The position numbers were made by a program, and so were the translations under genes. From Homoserinibacter gongjuensis (GTDB taxonomy: Bacteria; Actinomycetota; Actinomycetes; Actinomycetales; Microbacteriaceae), in the NCBI RefSeq assembly GCF_030161875.1, contig NZ_BSVA01000001.1, forward strand, positions 1,426,001 to 1,490,000: a stretch of 64,000 nt of DNA, in the 5' to 3' direction. A model generated the notes under the pieces. The model was given only the letters and a program-made list of their open reading frames with translations, made no database searches and was not told the origin of the DNA. Positions 53,324 through 62,154 of the stretch are shown in pieces. Numbering within the stretch: position 1 is the stretch's first letter; every line of letters starts with the position of its first letter.

Positions 53324-55882
53324 GCGGCCAGCTCGGCGGCGGCACCGGCATGGCCGCAGCCACGGGCATCGGTGCGGCCCGGCGGTCGACGGTGCAGCTG
53401 TGGTGGGGGTCGGCGCCGTCGTGCTCTCGGCGGCGCTCGCGGCGCTCGCGGCCTGGCCGGTCTACGAGAACGGGCGCGTCGCGCTCGTCATGGGCGTCGG
53501 CGTGCTGCTGGGGGCCGGGTCCGTGCTGCTCGGGTGGTTCCTGCGGCTGCGCTGGGGCTGGACGGCGGGCATCGCGGCGCTCGGCTACCTGCTCGCCGTC
53601 GTGCCCGTCGCGATCCCCTCCGCACTCGGCGACACGGGCCGGATCGTGCGCGGCGTCATCGACGGGGTGCTCGGGATCGCGATCGGCTGGAAGCAACTGC
53701 TCACGGTCGACCTGCCGGCATCGGACTATCAGGCGGTGTTCGTGCCCCTGCTCGTCGTGATCGGAGGCGGAACGCTCGCGGCGACCGCGCTCATCGTGCA
53801 CGGCGGACGCTGGGCACCGCTCGCGGTCGTGCCGCTGCTCGCGATGCCGCTGTTCGGCGCGGCGTTCGGTTCGCGCGAGACGGGCGCGGATGTCGTGCTC
53901 GGCCCGGTGCGCATCCCCGCCCCGCTGCACGTGCTGCTCGGCGTCGCCGCGCTCGCCGTCTGCGTCGTCTGGCTCGTGGGCCGCGCGCGCATCACCCGCA
54001 TCCGGGCGTTGCGCGCCGTGCGCGATCAGGCCGCGACGGTGCGGCAGGGCGGCGAGTCGCTCGCGGGGTGCTGCGGCGCCAGGTGCTCGCCGCGGGTCTC
54101 GTGATCGTGGCGCTCGCGGCAGGCGCCCTGGCCGCGCCGCTCGCGAGCGGCTTCGGACCGCGTGAGGTGCTGCGGCAAGGGGTCGACCCGCTGCTCGTGC
54201 TCGCGCGCCAGCCGAGCCCGCTCGCGGCCTACCGTGGATGGTTCGCGGGCGACGCCTATGGCGCCGAGCTGTTCCGCGTCTCGGGAGCCGGGGAACTCGA
54301 CCGGCTGCGCATCGCGACGCTCGATGACTATGACGGCGAGACCTTCCGCGTCTCCACGGGCCAGGAGGGCACGGATGCCGCGCGCTTCACGCGCGTGCCC
54401 CGCACCGCAGGCGAGGAGGCGAGCGCGACCATCACGATCGGCGCCGGCTACTCGGGGGTGTGGGTGCCGCTCGCGGAGGCGGGCGATGTCGCCCCCGTCT
54501 TCACGGGCCCGAACGCCGAAGCGCTCGCCGACGGCTACTACGCGGACGCCGCCCTCGACGCCGCGGTCGTCGTCACCGACGCCGTCGGCGGCGGGCTGCA
54601 GGAGGGCGACAGCTACCGCATCCCGGCGACGCGGTCGAACTCGACCTCCGGCTTCGCCGCGACCGTCGGGGGCGACCCGAAGCTCGACGAGGATGCCCAC
54701 CCCGCGCTCGCCGCCTGGGTCGAGCAGCAGGATGTCGGACGCAGCGGTGCCGATCTGATCGAGCTCGTGGAGCGGCTGCGCGCGCGGGGCTACCTGAGCC
54801 ACGCGCTTCGTGCCGGCGACGCGGCGTCCGACTGGATCGCGGCGCTCCAGGCGCGCGCCGACTACGAGTTCACCGCGAGCCGGGCGGGGCACTCGACCTC
54901 GCGCATCGAGGAGCTCTTCACCTCGCTCGTCGAGCAGCAGCGTCGGGCCGGCGACGACGCGCCCGAGCCCCTGCTCATCGCCGGCATCGGCGACGACGAG
55001 CAGTTCGCCACCGCCGCGGCCCTGCTCGCGCGCTCCCTCGGCTTCGAGTCGCGCGTCGTCGTGGGGGTGCGCCTCGGCGACACCGGGTCCGACACGGGCG
55101 TCGAGCCGTGCGCGGAGGTGTGCACGGGTGCCAACGTGACCGCGTGGGCGGAGGCGCGGGCGGCATCCGGCGGCTGGGTCGTGTTGGATGCGACGCCCCA
55201 GTTCGCCGAGGCCCCGTCGACCGTGAGCCCGAGCGAGGAGCCGCCGCAGAACCCCACGGTGCCGCGTGAACCCGCCGCCGGGGTGCTCGACCCGCCCGCC
55301 GCTGCGAGCGACGACCGCTCCTCGTCGGAGACCGCCGAGACCGCCGAGGCGAACTGGCTCGACGCCGTGCTGCCCATCGTGGTGACGGTCGCGGTGTCGG
55401 TGCTCGCGCTCGCCCTGCTCGCGCTTCCGTTGCTGGTCTTCCCGATCGCCAAGGCCGCTCGCCGGCGCTGGCGCCGCTCGGCGAGTTCCGAGGTCGCCGT
55501 CGTCGGGGCCTGGCACGAGCTGCTCGACCACTACATCGACTACCGGCAACCGGTGCCCCGCGGACTCACGCGCACCGAGACCGCCGACGCGGTGCGGCAT
55601 CCGAGCGCGCTCGCGCTCGCCGAACTCGTCGATCGGGCGGTGTTCGGCGAGCACGCTCCCGCCGCATCCGACGGGGATGCGAGCTGGCGCCTCGTCGACG
55701 AGGAACGCCGCCGCCTCGCGCGAGAGGGCGGGTTCTGGGTGCGGCTGCGCGCCGTGCTGACCCCGGCATCCGTGCTCGGACGGATGCCCGCCGCGCGTTC
55801 CACGGCCGGCGCCCCCGGCCGCCGCCCACCCCTGACTCGACAGCGACCCCTGATCCGACAGCAACAGAAGGACCACCGATGA
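53320..55882 (+). CDS. TgpA-like transglutaminase-fold membrane protein, catalytic Cys and His missing (two frameshifts)
   Basis: About 854 residues; bases are missing in the G runs 53405-53409 and 54064-54067. The first third has several membrane spans (GAVVLSAALAALAAWPV, LGYLLAVVPVAI, AVFVPLLVVIGGG, LHVLLGVAALAVCVVWL). A large extracellular part contains the transglutaminase-like core. The expected G-x-C-x-QFA block reads GDDEQFATAAALLARSLGF, with Asp (54995-54997) in place of Cys; the expected H-A-W reads T-A-W (Thr at 55139-55141); the Asp in VVLDATPQF is kept. So the fold is there but the Cys-His pair is not. One more span (AVLPIVVTVAVSVLALALLA) and a cytosolic tail follow. Partner of MoxR and DUF58. 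Confidence 0.83.
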
Positions 55883-57229
55883 CCCCACTGAGCGATGCCG
55901 GCCCCGCGATCGCGGCGGTGATCGGCCTGCTGATCTGGCTGCTCGTCGCGGTCGGGCTGTACCTCTGGTACGCGTTCGCGCTCGCGAAGCTCTTCCCGAA
56001 GCTCGGCGCGGAGAGCTGGAAGGGCTGGGTGCCCGTGCTGAACGACATGGAGATCCTGGTGCGCGGGGGAGTGCCGGGATGGTCGATCGTGTTCGCCTTC
56101 ATCCCCTTCGTGAGCTTCTACTACCTGTACCTGCGGATCGTCGCGGCCCACCGCATCGGCGTGCGCTTCGGCCGGGGCGCTGGCACCACCGTGTTCGCCG
56201 TTGTGCTGCCGCCGCTGTGGGCCACGCTGCTCGCATCCGCGCAGCCCGTGACGGGCGAGCCGCTCGAGCATCGGGTGGCGGGGTACGCGGGGATGCCGGC
56301 GGAGCCGGTGTCAGCGCCCGCCGCGCCGCCCGTCGTGGCCGCGCCGCCTGTGCCTCCCGTGGTCGCTGCGCCTCCGGCTCCGCCTGCGCCTCGGGTGCCA
56401 CCTGCGCCGCCTGCACCGCCTGCACCGCCGGTGGTCGCGGCGCCGCCCGCCCCGCCGGCGCCCCCCGTGCCGCCCGTCGTCGCCACGCTGCCCGCGCTGC
56501 CCACCCCGCCGGCGCTGCCCACCGCCCCGGTCGCGTCCGCGGCACCCGCGCCCGTCGCCCCGCCGATCGGCGAGCCGCCCGCTCTCATCGAGCCGCAGGC
56601 TCCCGCGCCGTCCGCGGTTCCCGTCGTGCGGCCCGCGCCCCCGGCGCCCGCCGCGCCCGCGGCACCCGCCGCATCCGCACCGCCCGCGCCTGCGCCGGTC
56701 GTGCGGCCCGCCCCCGAGGTGCCGATCACCACTCCGGTGGAGCAGGCGCCATCCGCGGCTCCGGCGCCGGTGACGGTGCGCCCCGTTCCCCGAGTCCCGC
56801 TGTCGGTGCGCCCTCCGCGGCACCGACGGCATCCCCGCCGAGAGCGCGGATGACGACGAGTTCGGCGAGACGATCGTCGTCGACCGGCGGCCCCGCATCC
56901 GGGCGCTGCTGCAGGTGGAGGGCGGTCCGGCGATCCCGCTCACGGCCGACCGGGTCGTGCTGGGCCGAAAGCCCGCCGGCGGCGCGCCGGGCACGCAGGA
57001 CGTCGCGGTGCCCGACACGACGCGTACGCTCTCGAAGGTGCACGCACGCGTCGAGCGCGGCGAGGAGGGCTGGATCATCACCGATCTGGAATCGACGAAC
57101 GGCGTCGTCGTGGTGGCATCCGACGGCACCGAGACGCTGCTCGACCGCGGGGCGAGCTCGCCCGTGACGGGGCGTTTCATCCTGGGCAAGGTCGCGATGT
57201 CGATCGTCGAGGAGGGCGCGTCGGCATGA
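55879..57229 (+). CDS. DUF5684-like membrane protein fused to an FHA domain (two frameshifts)
   Basis: About 450 residues. N-terminal membrane part: IAAVIGLLIWLLVAVGLYLW, FPKLGAESWKGWVPVLND, SIVFAFIPFVSFYYLYLRIV, resembling DUF5684. Then about 170 residues of Pro/Ala/Val low complexity (PPVVAAPPAPPAP and variants). Two restored bases, in the C runs 56788-56791 and 56833-56836, lead to ESADDDEFGETIVVDRRPR and an FHA domain: RVVLGRKPAGG, LSKVHARVERGEEGWIITDL and ESTNGVVV. FHA domains bind phosphothreonine peptides. ETIVVDRR just before it is itself a likely phospho-Thr site for the operon's kinase. ATGA overlaps on both sides. Confidence 0.82.
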
Positions 57230-58036
57230 CGACGATCCCCTCGGTGCGGTGACGCTCAACGTCGCCGCGGTGACCGACCGCGGACTTCGACGCGAGGCGA
57301 ACGAGGACTCCTTCTTCGCCGAGGGTCCGGCGTTCATCGTCGCCGACGGGATGGGAGGATACGAGTCGGGCGACCGCGCGAGCGCGGCGGTCGTGGATGC
57401 CTTCCGCGAGCGTTTCGGGGTCTCGTGCTCGGCGAGTTCGCCGGGGTGAGCGACGCCTTGCTGGATGCCGATGACCGGGTCGCCGAGGTCGCCGCGGCCA
57501 CCACGCGTGGTGCCGGCAGTACCGCGACGGGCGTCGTGCTCGTGTCGCACGAGGGCGTGCCGTTCTGGCTCGTGTTCAACGTCGGTGACTCCCGCGTGTA
57601 CCGGCAGGCGGGTGGCACGCTCGAGCAGCTCACGACCGACCATTCGCTGGGGCGCGAACTCGTCTCGCGCGGCCAGTTGCGCGAGGACGAGCTCGCGACG
57701 TTCGCGAACCGCAACGTCATCACGCGCGCGATCGGGGCCGTCGACAGCCTGGCCGACAGCTGGCTCGTGCCGGTCGTCGACGGCGACCGGCTGTTGCTGT
57801 GCTCGGACGGGCTGTACGGCGAGCTCGACGACGAGGCGATCCGGGCGATCCTTACGATGAACGGACAGCCGGAGGTGGCCGCACGCGTGCTCGTGGAGCG
57901 CGCGAACGCGAACGGCGGGCGTGACAACATCACGGTCGTGGTGATCGACGTGCTGGCCGGCGGCGGCGTGATGCCGGGCGACGACACCACGGGCGGCGCG
58001 GCCGCTCTGCTCGAAGACACGCTGCCGGTGAGGTGA
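57226..58036 (+). CDS. PP2C-family Ser/Thr phosphatase (two frameshifts)
   Basis: About 270 residues. Start ATG 57226 overlaps the FHA stop; the frame opens after one base is restored in the C run 57237-57240 and another in the G run 57417-57420. Motifs: VTDRGLRREANEDSFF, VADGMGGYESGD (metal Asp), NVGDSRVYR, LLLCSDGLYGEL and RDNITVVVIDV, all of the PrpC/PstP type. It would reverse phosphorylation by the kinase at 43825. No membrane span. GTGA overlap with the next gene. Confidence 0.88.
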
Positions 58037-58767
58037 GACCCATGGAGCACGCGGATTCGGAGCTCGACGACACGATCGTCGTGGAGCGCACCGAAGACGC
58101 CGACCTCGATCGCACGATCGTGCGCCCGCGTCGCCGTGCCCGCGCCGCCGCGGAGCCGCTGACCGCTGAGGCCGACGCCGACGCTGACGCCGACGCGGTC
58201 GACGAGACGATCGTCGTCGACCGCTCGGACTCGGGAGACGAGCAGACCATCGTCGTCGATCGTCGGCCCCGGCTGCTCGGCATCGAGGATGATGACGACG
58301 ACGACACCGACCGCAGCGCGACACGTCCGCCCCTCGAGGCGGAGGACGACACCGATCGCACGGTGGCGAGGCCGCGCGACGACGACGCCGACGACGACGA
58401 GACCATCACGGTCGACCGAGCCGCGCCATCCGTGAAGCTGCCTCCCGTGCCGAGCCTGCGCCCGGCGCGCGTGCAGCGGCGTCGGGGCATCGCTCCGCCG
58501 CCCGTGCCGGTCGGGTTCGCGCCCGCCGCCCGAGCGGCGGTCGGGCCGGGGGCGGTCGACCACTACCGTCGCCGCGAACTCGCGGTGCCGCCCGCGGTGC
58601 GCGCGGCTCCGGACGGCGGGATCGAGTCGACGCGCGTGATCGACCCGGACCTGCCGTCGGTCGCCCGGCGCGCCCGGCGTACCGCCGTCGTCGCGCTCGC
58701 GGCGTTCGTGGGGGCCTGCATCGTCTCGGTGACCGGCCTCACCCTCATCCTGCTCTGGGTGTTCTGA
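58033..58767 (+). CDS. Single-span membrane protein with an array of TIVVDR-type Thr motifs
   Basis: 244 residues from GTG 58033 (or ATG 58042). Residues 10-135 contain seven related motifs: DDTIVVER, DRTIVRPR, DETIVVDR, EQTIVVDR, DRTVARPR, DETITVDR and, further on, ESTRVIDP, plus a degenerate DRSATRPP. They are set in acidic, partly Asp-Asp-Asp-rich sequence. A Pro/Arg-rich linker and one C-terminal membrane span (VVALAAFVGACIVSVTGLTL) complete it. No enzymatic domain. The acidic-Thr-hydrophobic pattern suits phosphorylation by the kinase and docking by FHA domains. Family not otherwise recognised. Confidence 0.75.
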   Translation: MRPMEHADSELDDTIVVERTEDADLDRTIVRPRRRARAAAEPLTAEADADADADAVDETIVVDRSDSGDEQTIVVDRRPRLLGIEDDDDDDTDRSATRPPLEAEDDTDRTVARPRDDDADDDETITVDRAAPSVKLPPVPSLRPARVQRRRGIAPPPVPVGFAPAARAAVGPGAVDHYRRRELAVPPAVRAAPDGGIESTRVIDPDLPSVARRARRTAVVALAAFVGACIVSVTGLTLILLWVF

Positions 58768-58785
58768 CGCCCCCATTGCGCCTAT

Positions 58786-58801
58786 CCCCCGGATGCGGGG
58801 G
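58786..58801 (+). terminator. Hairpin at the end of the PFNA-like operon
   Basis: CCCCCG (58786-58791), loop GATG, CGGGGG (58796-58801), then TCGTTTCC. Lies 18 bases after the last stop. Confidence 0.55.
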
Positions 58802-58817
58802 TCGTTTCCGGCATCCC

Positions 58818-58830
58818 CAGCGGTTAGCCT
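58818..58830 (+). promoter_or_regulatory. Promoter core of the pilus operon
   Basis: CAGCGGTTAGCCT with -10 TAGCCT (58825-58830); 12 of 13 bases match the core at 43704-43716. A leader of about 85 nt and AGGGGG before ATG 58920 follow. Confidence 0.55.
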
Positions 58831-58919
58831 GACGATCTCAGGGATGTGGGGTCTCTGATCGTGGTGTCGCTCGGGGGGAACGACGCCGCGGAACACCGTG
58901 CAGACACCTAGGGGGTGGC

Positions 58920-60575
58920 ATGGCCTCCCTGTCTGAGATTCTGATCATCCGCGGCCAGCTTCCGATCACGTCCATCGATGCCGCCGCGAGCGACGACGAG
59001 ACGCAGATCCGCGAGCTCGTCTCGCAGGGCCTGCTGAGCGAGAGCCAGGTGGCCTCGGCTCGCGCCGCGCAGCTCAACCTTCCGTTCGTGGATCTGACCG
59101 AGTACCCGGTCGATCACTCGGCGGTGGCCCTCGTTCCGATCGGCCTGCTGCGCCGACACGAGGTGCTTCCGATCGGCCGCGACGGCGACCGCCTGCTCGT
59201 GGCGATGGCCGACCCGAACAATGTCGTCGCCCTCGACGACATCCGCGCCGCCGTGCGGTTCTCGGTGCGCGCCGTCGTGGCCGAGCGGCAGGACCTGCTC
59301 AACGCGATCGCCCGCTTCGTGCGTGCCGACAGCGAGCTCAACGACCTCTCGAGCGAGATCGAGAGCGACGCCGAGCCGACCGGCACCGAGCTCGAACGCG
59401 CCGAGGTCGAAGACGACGCGCCGATCGTGCGCTTCGTCAACCTGCTCATCAGCCAGGCGATCCAGGACCACGCATCCGACATCCACCTCGAGCCCGGCGA
59501 GCACGAGATGCAGGTGCGCTACCGCATCGACGGCGTGCTGCACGAGATGCAGCGAGCGCCGAAGTCGATCCAGAACGGCGTGATCAGCCGTCTCAAGATC
59601 ATGAGCGACATCGACATCGCCGAGCGCCGCAAGCCGCAGGACGGCCGCCTCTCGGTCATGCACGGTGGCCGCAAGATCGACCTCCGTGTCGCGACCCTGC
59701 CGACGGTGTACGGCGAGAAGGTCGTCATGCGTATCCTCGACAACTCGGCGACGCAGCTCGGCATCCAGCAGATGGCGATGCTCGATCACAACCTCGAGCG
59801 CTTCAAGCGGTCGTACTCGAAGCCGTACGGCATGATCCTCGTGACCGGGCCGACGGGTTCCGGTAAGTCGACCACGCTCTACACGACCCTCAACGAGGTC
59901 GCGAAGCCTGAGATCAACGTCATCACCGTCGAGGACCCGGTCGAGTACCGCATCGCGGGCATCAACCAGGTGCAGGTGAACGTGAAGGCGGGGCTGACCT
60001 TCGCGAGCGCGCTGCGCAGCATCCTGCGTTCCGACCCGGATGTCGTGCTGATCGGTGAGATCCGTGACCAGGAGACGGCGCAGATCGCCATCGAGGCCTC
60101 GCTCACCGGTCACCTCGTGCTGAGCACGCTGCACACCAACGACGCCCCGAGCGCGGTGACGCGTCTCATCGAGATGGACATCGAGCCGTTCCTGGTCGGT
60201 TCCGCGCTCGACTGCGTGGTCGCCCAGCGTCTCGCGCGCCGACTGTGCGACAAGTGCAAGCAGCCGTACCACGCGAATCCCGACGAGTTGCAGGCTCTCG
60301 GCTTCGCGGTCGACCCGCGGATGGGCGTGCCCACGCTGCACCGGCCGATCGGATGCCAGCACTGCTCGAACACGGGCTACCGCGGCCGGATGGCGTTGCA
60401 CGAGGTCATGTCGGTCACCGAAGACATCGAGCGCCTCGCCGTCTCGCGCGCCTCGAGCGCCGAGATCGGTCGGGCAGCCGTGCAGCAGGGCATGTACACC
60501 CTGCGCCAGGACGGGTGGGGCAAGGCCCTGCTCGGCATGACGAGCATCGAGGAGATCCTGCGCGTCGTCGCGTGA
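58920..60575 (+). CDS. pilB: Type IV pilus assembly ATPase PilB
   Basis: 551 residues. MshEN-type N-terminal part, then DHASDIHLEPGEHEMQVRYR, Walker A GPTGSGKSTTLYTTLNEV near residue 310, TVEDPVEYR, Walker B DVVLIGEIRDQETA, LSTLHTNDA and a zinc site RLCDKCKQPY...GCQHCSNTGYRGR. This is the full PilB/GspE layout: a hexameric ATPase that drives pilin polymerisation at the inner face of the membrane. First gene of an operon with pilT, pilC and pilin; intact. Confidence 0.95.
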   Translation: MASLSEILIIRGQLPITSIDAAASDDETQIRELVSQGLLSESQVASARAAQLNLPFVDLTEYPVDHSAVALVPIGLLRRHEVLPIGRDGDRLLVAMADPNNVVALDDIRAAVRFSVRAVVAERQDLLNAIARFVRADSELNDLSSEIESDAEPTGTELERAEVEDDAPIVRFVNLLISQAIQDHASDIHLEPGEHEMQVRYRIDGVLHEMQRAPKSIQNGVISRLKIMSDIDIAERRKPQDGRLSVMHGGRKIDLRVATLPTVYGEKVVMRILDNSATQLGIQQMAMLDHNLERFKRSYSKPYGMILVTGPTGSGKSTTLYTTLNEVAKPEINVITVEDPVEYRIAGINQVQVNVKAGLTFASALRSILRSDPDVVLIGEIRDQETAQIAIEASLTGHLVLSTLHTNDAPSAVTRLIEMDIEPFLVGSALDCVVAQRLARRLCDKCKQPYHANPDELQALGFAVDPRMGVPTLHRPIGCQHCSNTGYRGRMALHEVMSVTEDIERLAVSRASSAEIGRAAVQQGMYTLRQDGWGKALLGMTSIEEILRVVA

Positions 60576-60597
60576 CGATGCGTTTCGGAGGTTCCGC

Positions 60598-62154
60598 ATG
60601 GAGGAGGACCAGAGCGTGAACAACATCTACGAGATCCCGTTGACGGATCCCGCAGCACCGCCGTTCGGCGTGCCGGGCACGGCGGGCACGATGCCGCCGC
60701 CTGCCGGCGTGCTGCCACCGGACGCCGAACCCACCGTCGACTTCTCGCAACTGCCTCCGCCGGTGGCTCCGGGCACCGAGACGATGCCGGATGTCACGCC
60801 TGCCGCGGCGCCCTCGGCACCGCCCGCAGGCCCCACCTCCGACAGCCCGGTCTTCGCCGACCCGGACTTCTCCGGTCAGGGCTTCCCGCCACCCGCCGCG
60901 GTGCCCGGCTTCACGCCGCCTCCCGCGCCCGACCTGCGGGTGCCGAGCTTCGATGCACCCGCCGTGGGGGCGCCGACACCCGTCGCGCCGCCCGCCGTCG
61001 CGAGTGCCGAGTCGGTGCTCGATGACGAGTTCGCGCGCGCGGCTCGTGCCAACGCCGACCCCGACCTGCTGCACTGCCTCAACGAGGTGCTGCTGGCCGG
61101 GGCGTCCGACCTCCACATCTCCACCGGCACCTCGCCGCTGCTGCGCGTCGACGGCACGCTCACACCGGTGCACGAGCAGCCCGTCTGGGATCGCGAGAAG
61201 ACCGCGACCGCGCTCTACAGCATCCTGTCGCCGTCGCAGCGGGCGAAGTTCGACGAGGTGCTCGAGCTCGACTTCGCCTTCACCCTCTCGGCGAACGCCC
61301 GTTTCCGCGTGAACTTCTACCAGCAACGCGGCGCGATCGGCGGGGCGTTCCGTATCATCCCGACCGAGATCAAGAACCTCGGGCAACTCGGCGTGCCGAG
61401 CCAGGTCGGCGAGTTCGCGAAGCTCCCGCGTGGGCTCGTGCTCGTGACGGGCCCGACCGGTTCCGGTAAGTCGACGACGCTCGCGGCCCTCATCGACCTC
61501 GTCAACTCGACGCGTCGCGACCACATCGTGACGGTCGAGGACCCGATCGAGTTCCTGCACACCAACAAGAAGTCGCTCGTGAACCAGCGCGAGGTCGGGG
61601 CCGACACGCACAGCTTCGGCAACGCGCTCAAGCACGTTCTACGTCAGGACCCGGATGTGATCCTCATCGGCGAGCTCCGCGACCTCGAGACGATCTCGGT
61701 GGCCCTGACCGCGGCCGAGACCGGCCACCTCGTGTTCGCGACTCTGCACACCCAGAGCGCCGGCTCGACGATCGACCGTGTCATCGACGTGTTCCCACCG
61801 CATCAGCAGGACCAGATCCGCGTGCAGCTCGCGGCCACCCTGCAGGGCGTGGTCTGTCAGACGCTCGTGAAGCGCGCGAACGGCCGCGGCCGTGCGGTGG
61901 CCACGGAGGTGATGTTCATCACGCCGGCCATCGCGAACCTCGTGCGCGAGGGCAAGACGTACCAGGTGACTTCGGCGCTGCAGTCGGGAGCGGCGGCGGG
62001 AATGCACACCATGGACCAGCACCTCGCCGAGCTCGTCAACGGCGGCGATGTGCCCTACGACGCCGCGATGGAGAAGGTGCAGGACCCGGAGACCTTCAAC
62101 CGGCTCGTGACGCGGCGTGACCTTGCCGGGTCTGGCGCTGGAAGGAGCATCTGA
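60598..62154 (+). CDS. pilT: PilT-like retraction ATPase with long Pro-rich N-terminal extension
   Basis: 518 residues against about 350 for classical PilT. Residues 1-140 are Pro/Ala-rich and disordered-looking. The PilT core starts near DDEFARAARANADPDLL: GASDLHISTGTSPLLRVDG, Walker A GPTGSGKSTTL near residue 285, VEDPIEFLH, Walker B DVILIGELRDLET, FATLHTQSA and the PilT-specific AIRNLIREGK-type motif AIANLVREGKTYQV. It should depolymerise pili and power retraction. Two starts are plausible: ATG 60598 (GGAGG at 60586-60590) and GTG 60616 (GGAGGAGG at 60600-60607). Confidence 0.92.
   Translation: MEEDQSVNNIYEIPLTDPAAPPFGVPGTAGTMPPPAGVLPPDAEPTVDFSQLPPPVAPGTETMPDVTPAAAPSAPPAGPTSDSPVFADPDFSGQGFPPPAAVPGFTPPPAPDLRVPSFDAPAVGAPTPVAPPAVASAESVLDDEFARAARANADPDLLHCLNEVLLAGASDLHISTGTSPLLRVDGTLTPVHEQPVWDREKTATALYSILSPSQRAKFDEVLELDFAFTLSANARFRVNFYQQRGAIGGAFRIIPTEIKNLGQLGVPSQVGEFAKLPRGLVLVTGPTGSGKSTTLAALIDLVNSTRRDHIVTVEDPIEFLHTNKKSLVNQREVGADTHSFGNALKHVLRQDPDVILIGELRDLETISVALTAAETGHLVFATLHTQSAGSTIDRVIDVFPPHQQDQIRVQLAATLQGVVCQTLVKRANGRGRAVATEVMFITPAIANLVREGKTYQVTSALQSGAAAGMHTMDQHLAELVNGGDVPYDAAMEKVQDPETFNRLVTRRDLAGSGAGRSI

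Noticed and set aside
43825..58767. Anti-phage defence island (kinase, MoxR ATPase, giant protein)
   Set aside because: Composition and order match the PFNA surface cluster; no nuclease, toxin or defence effector is present.
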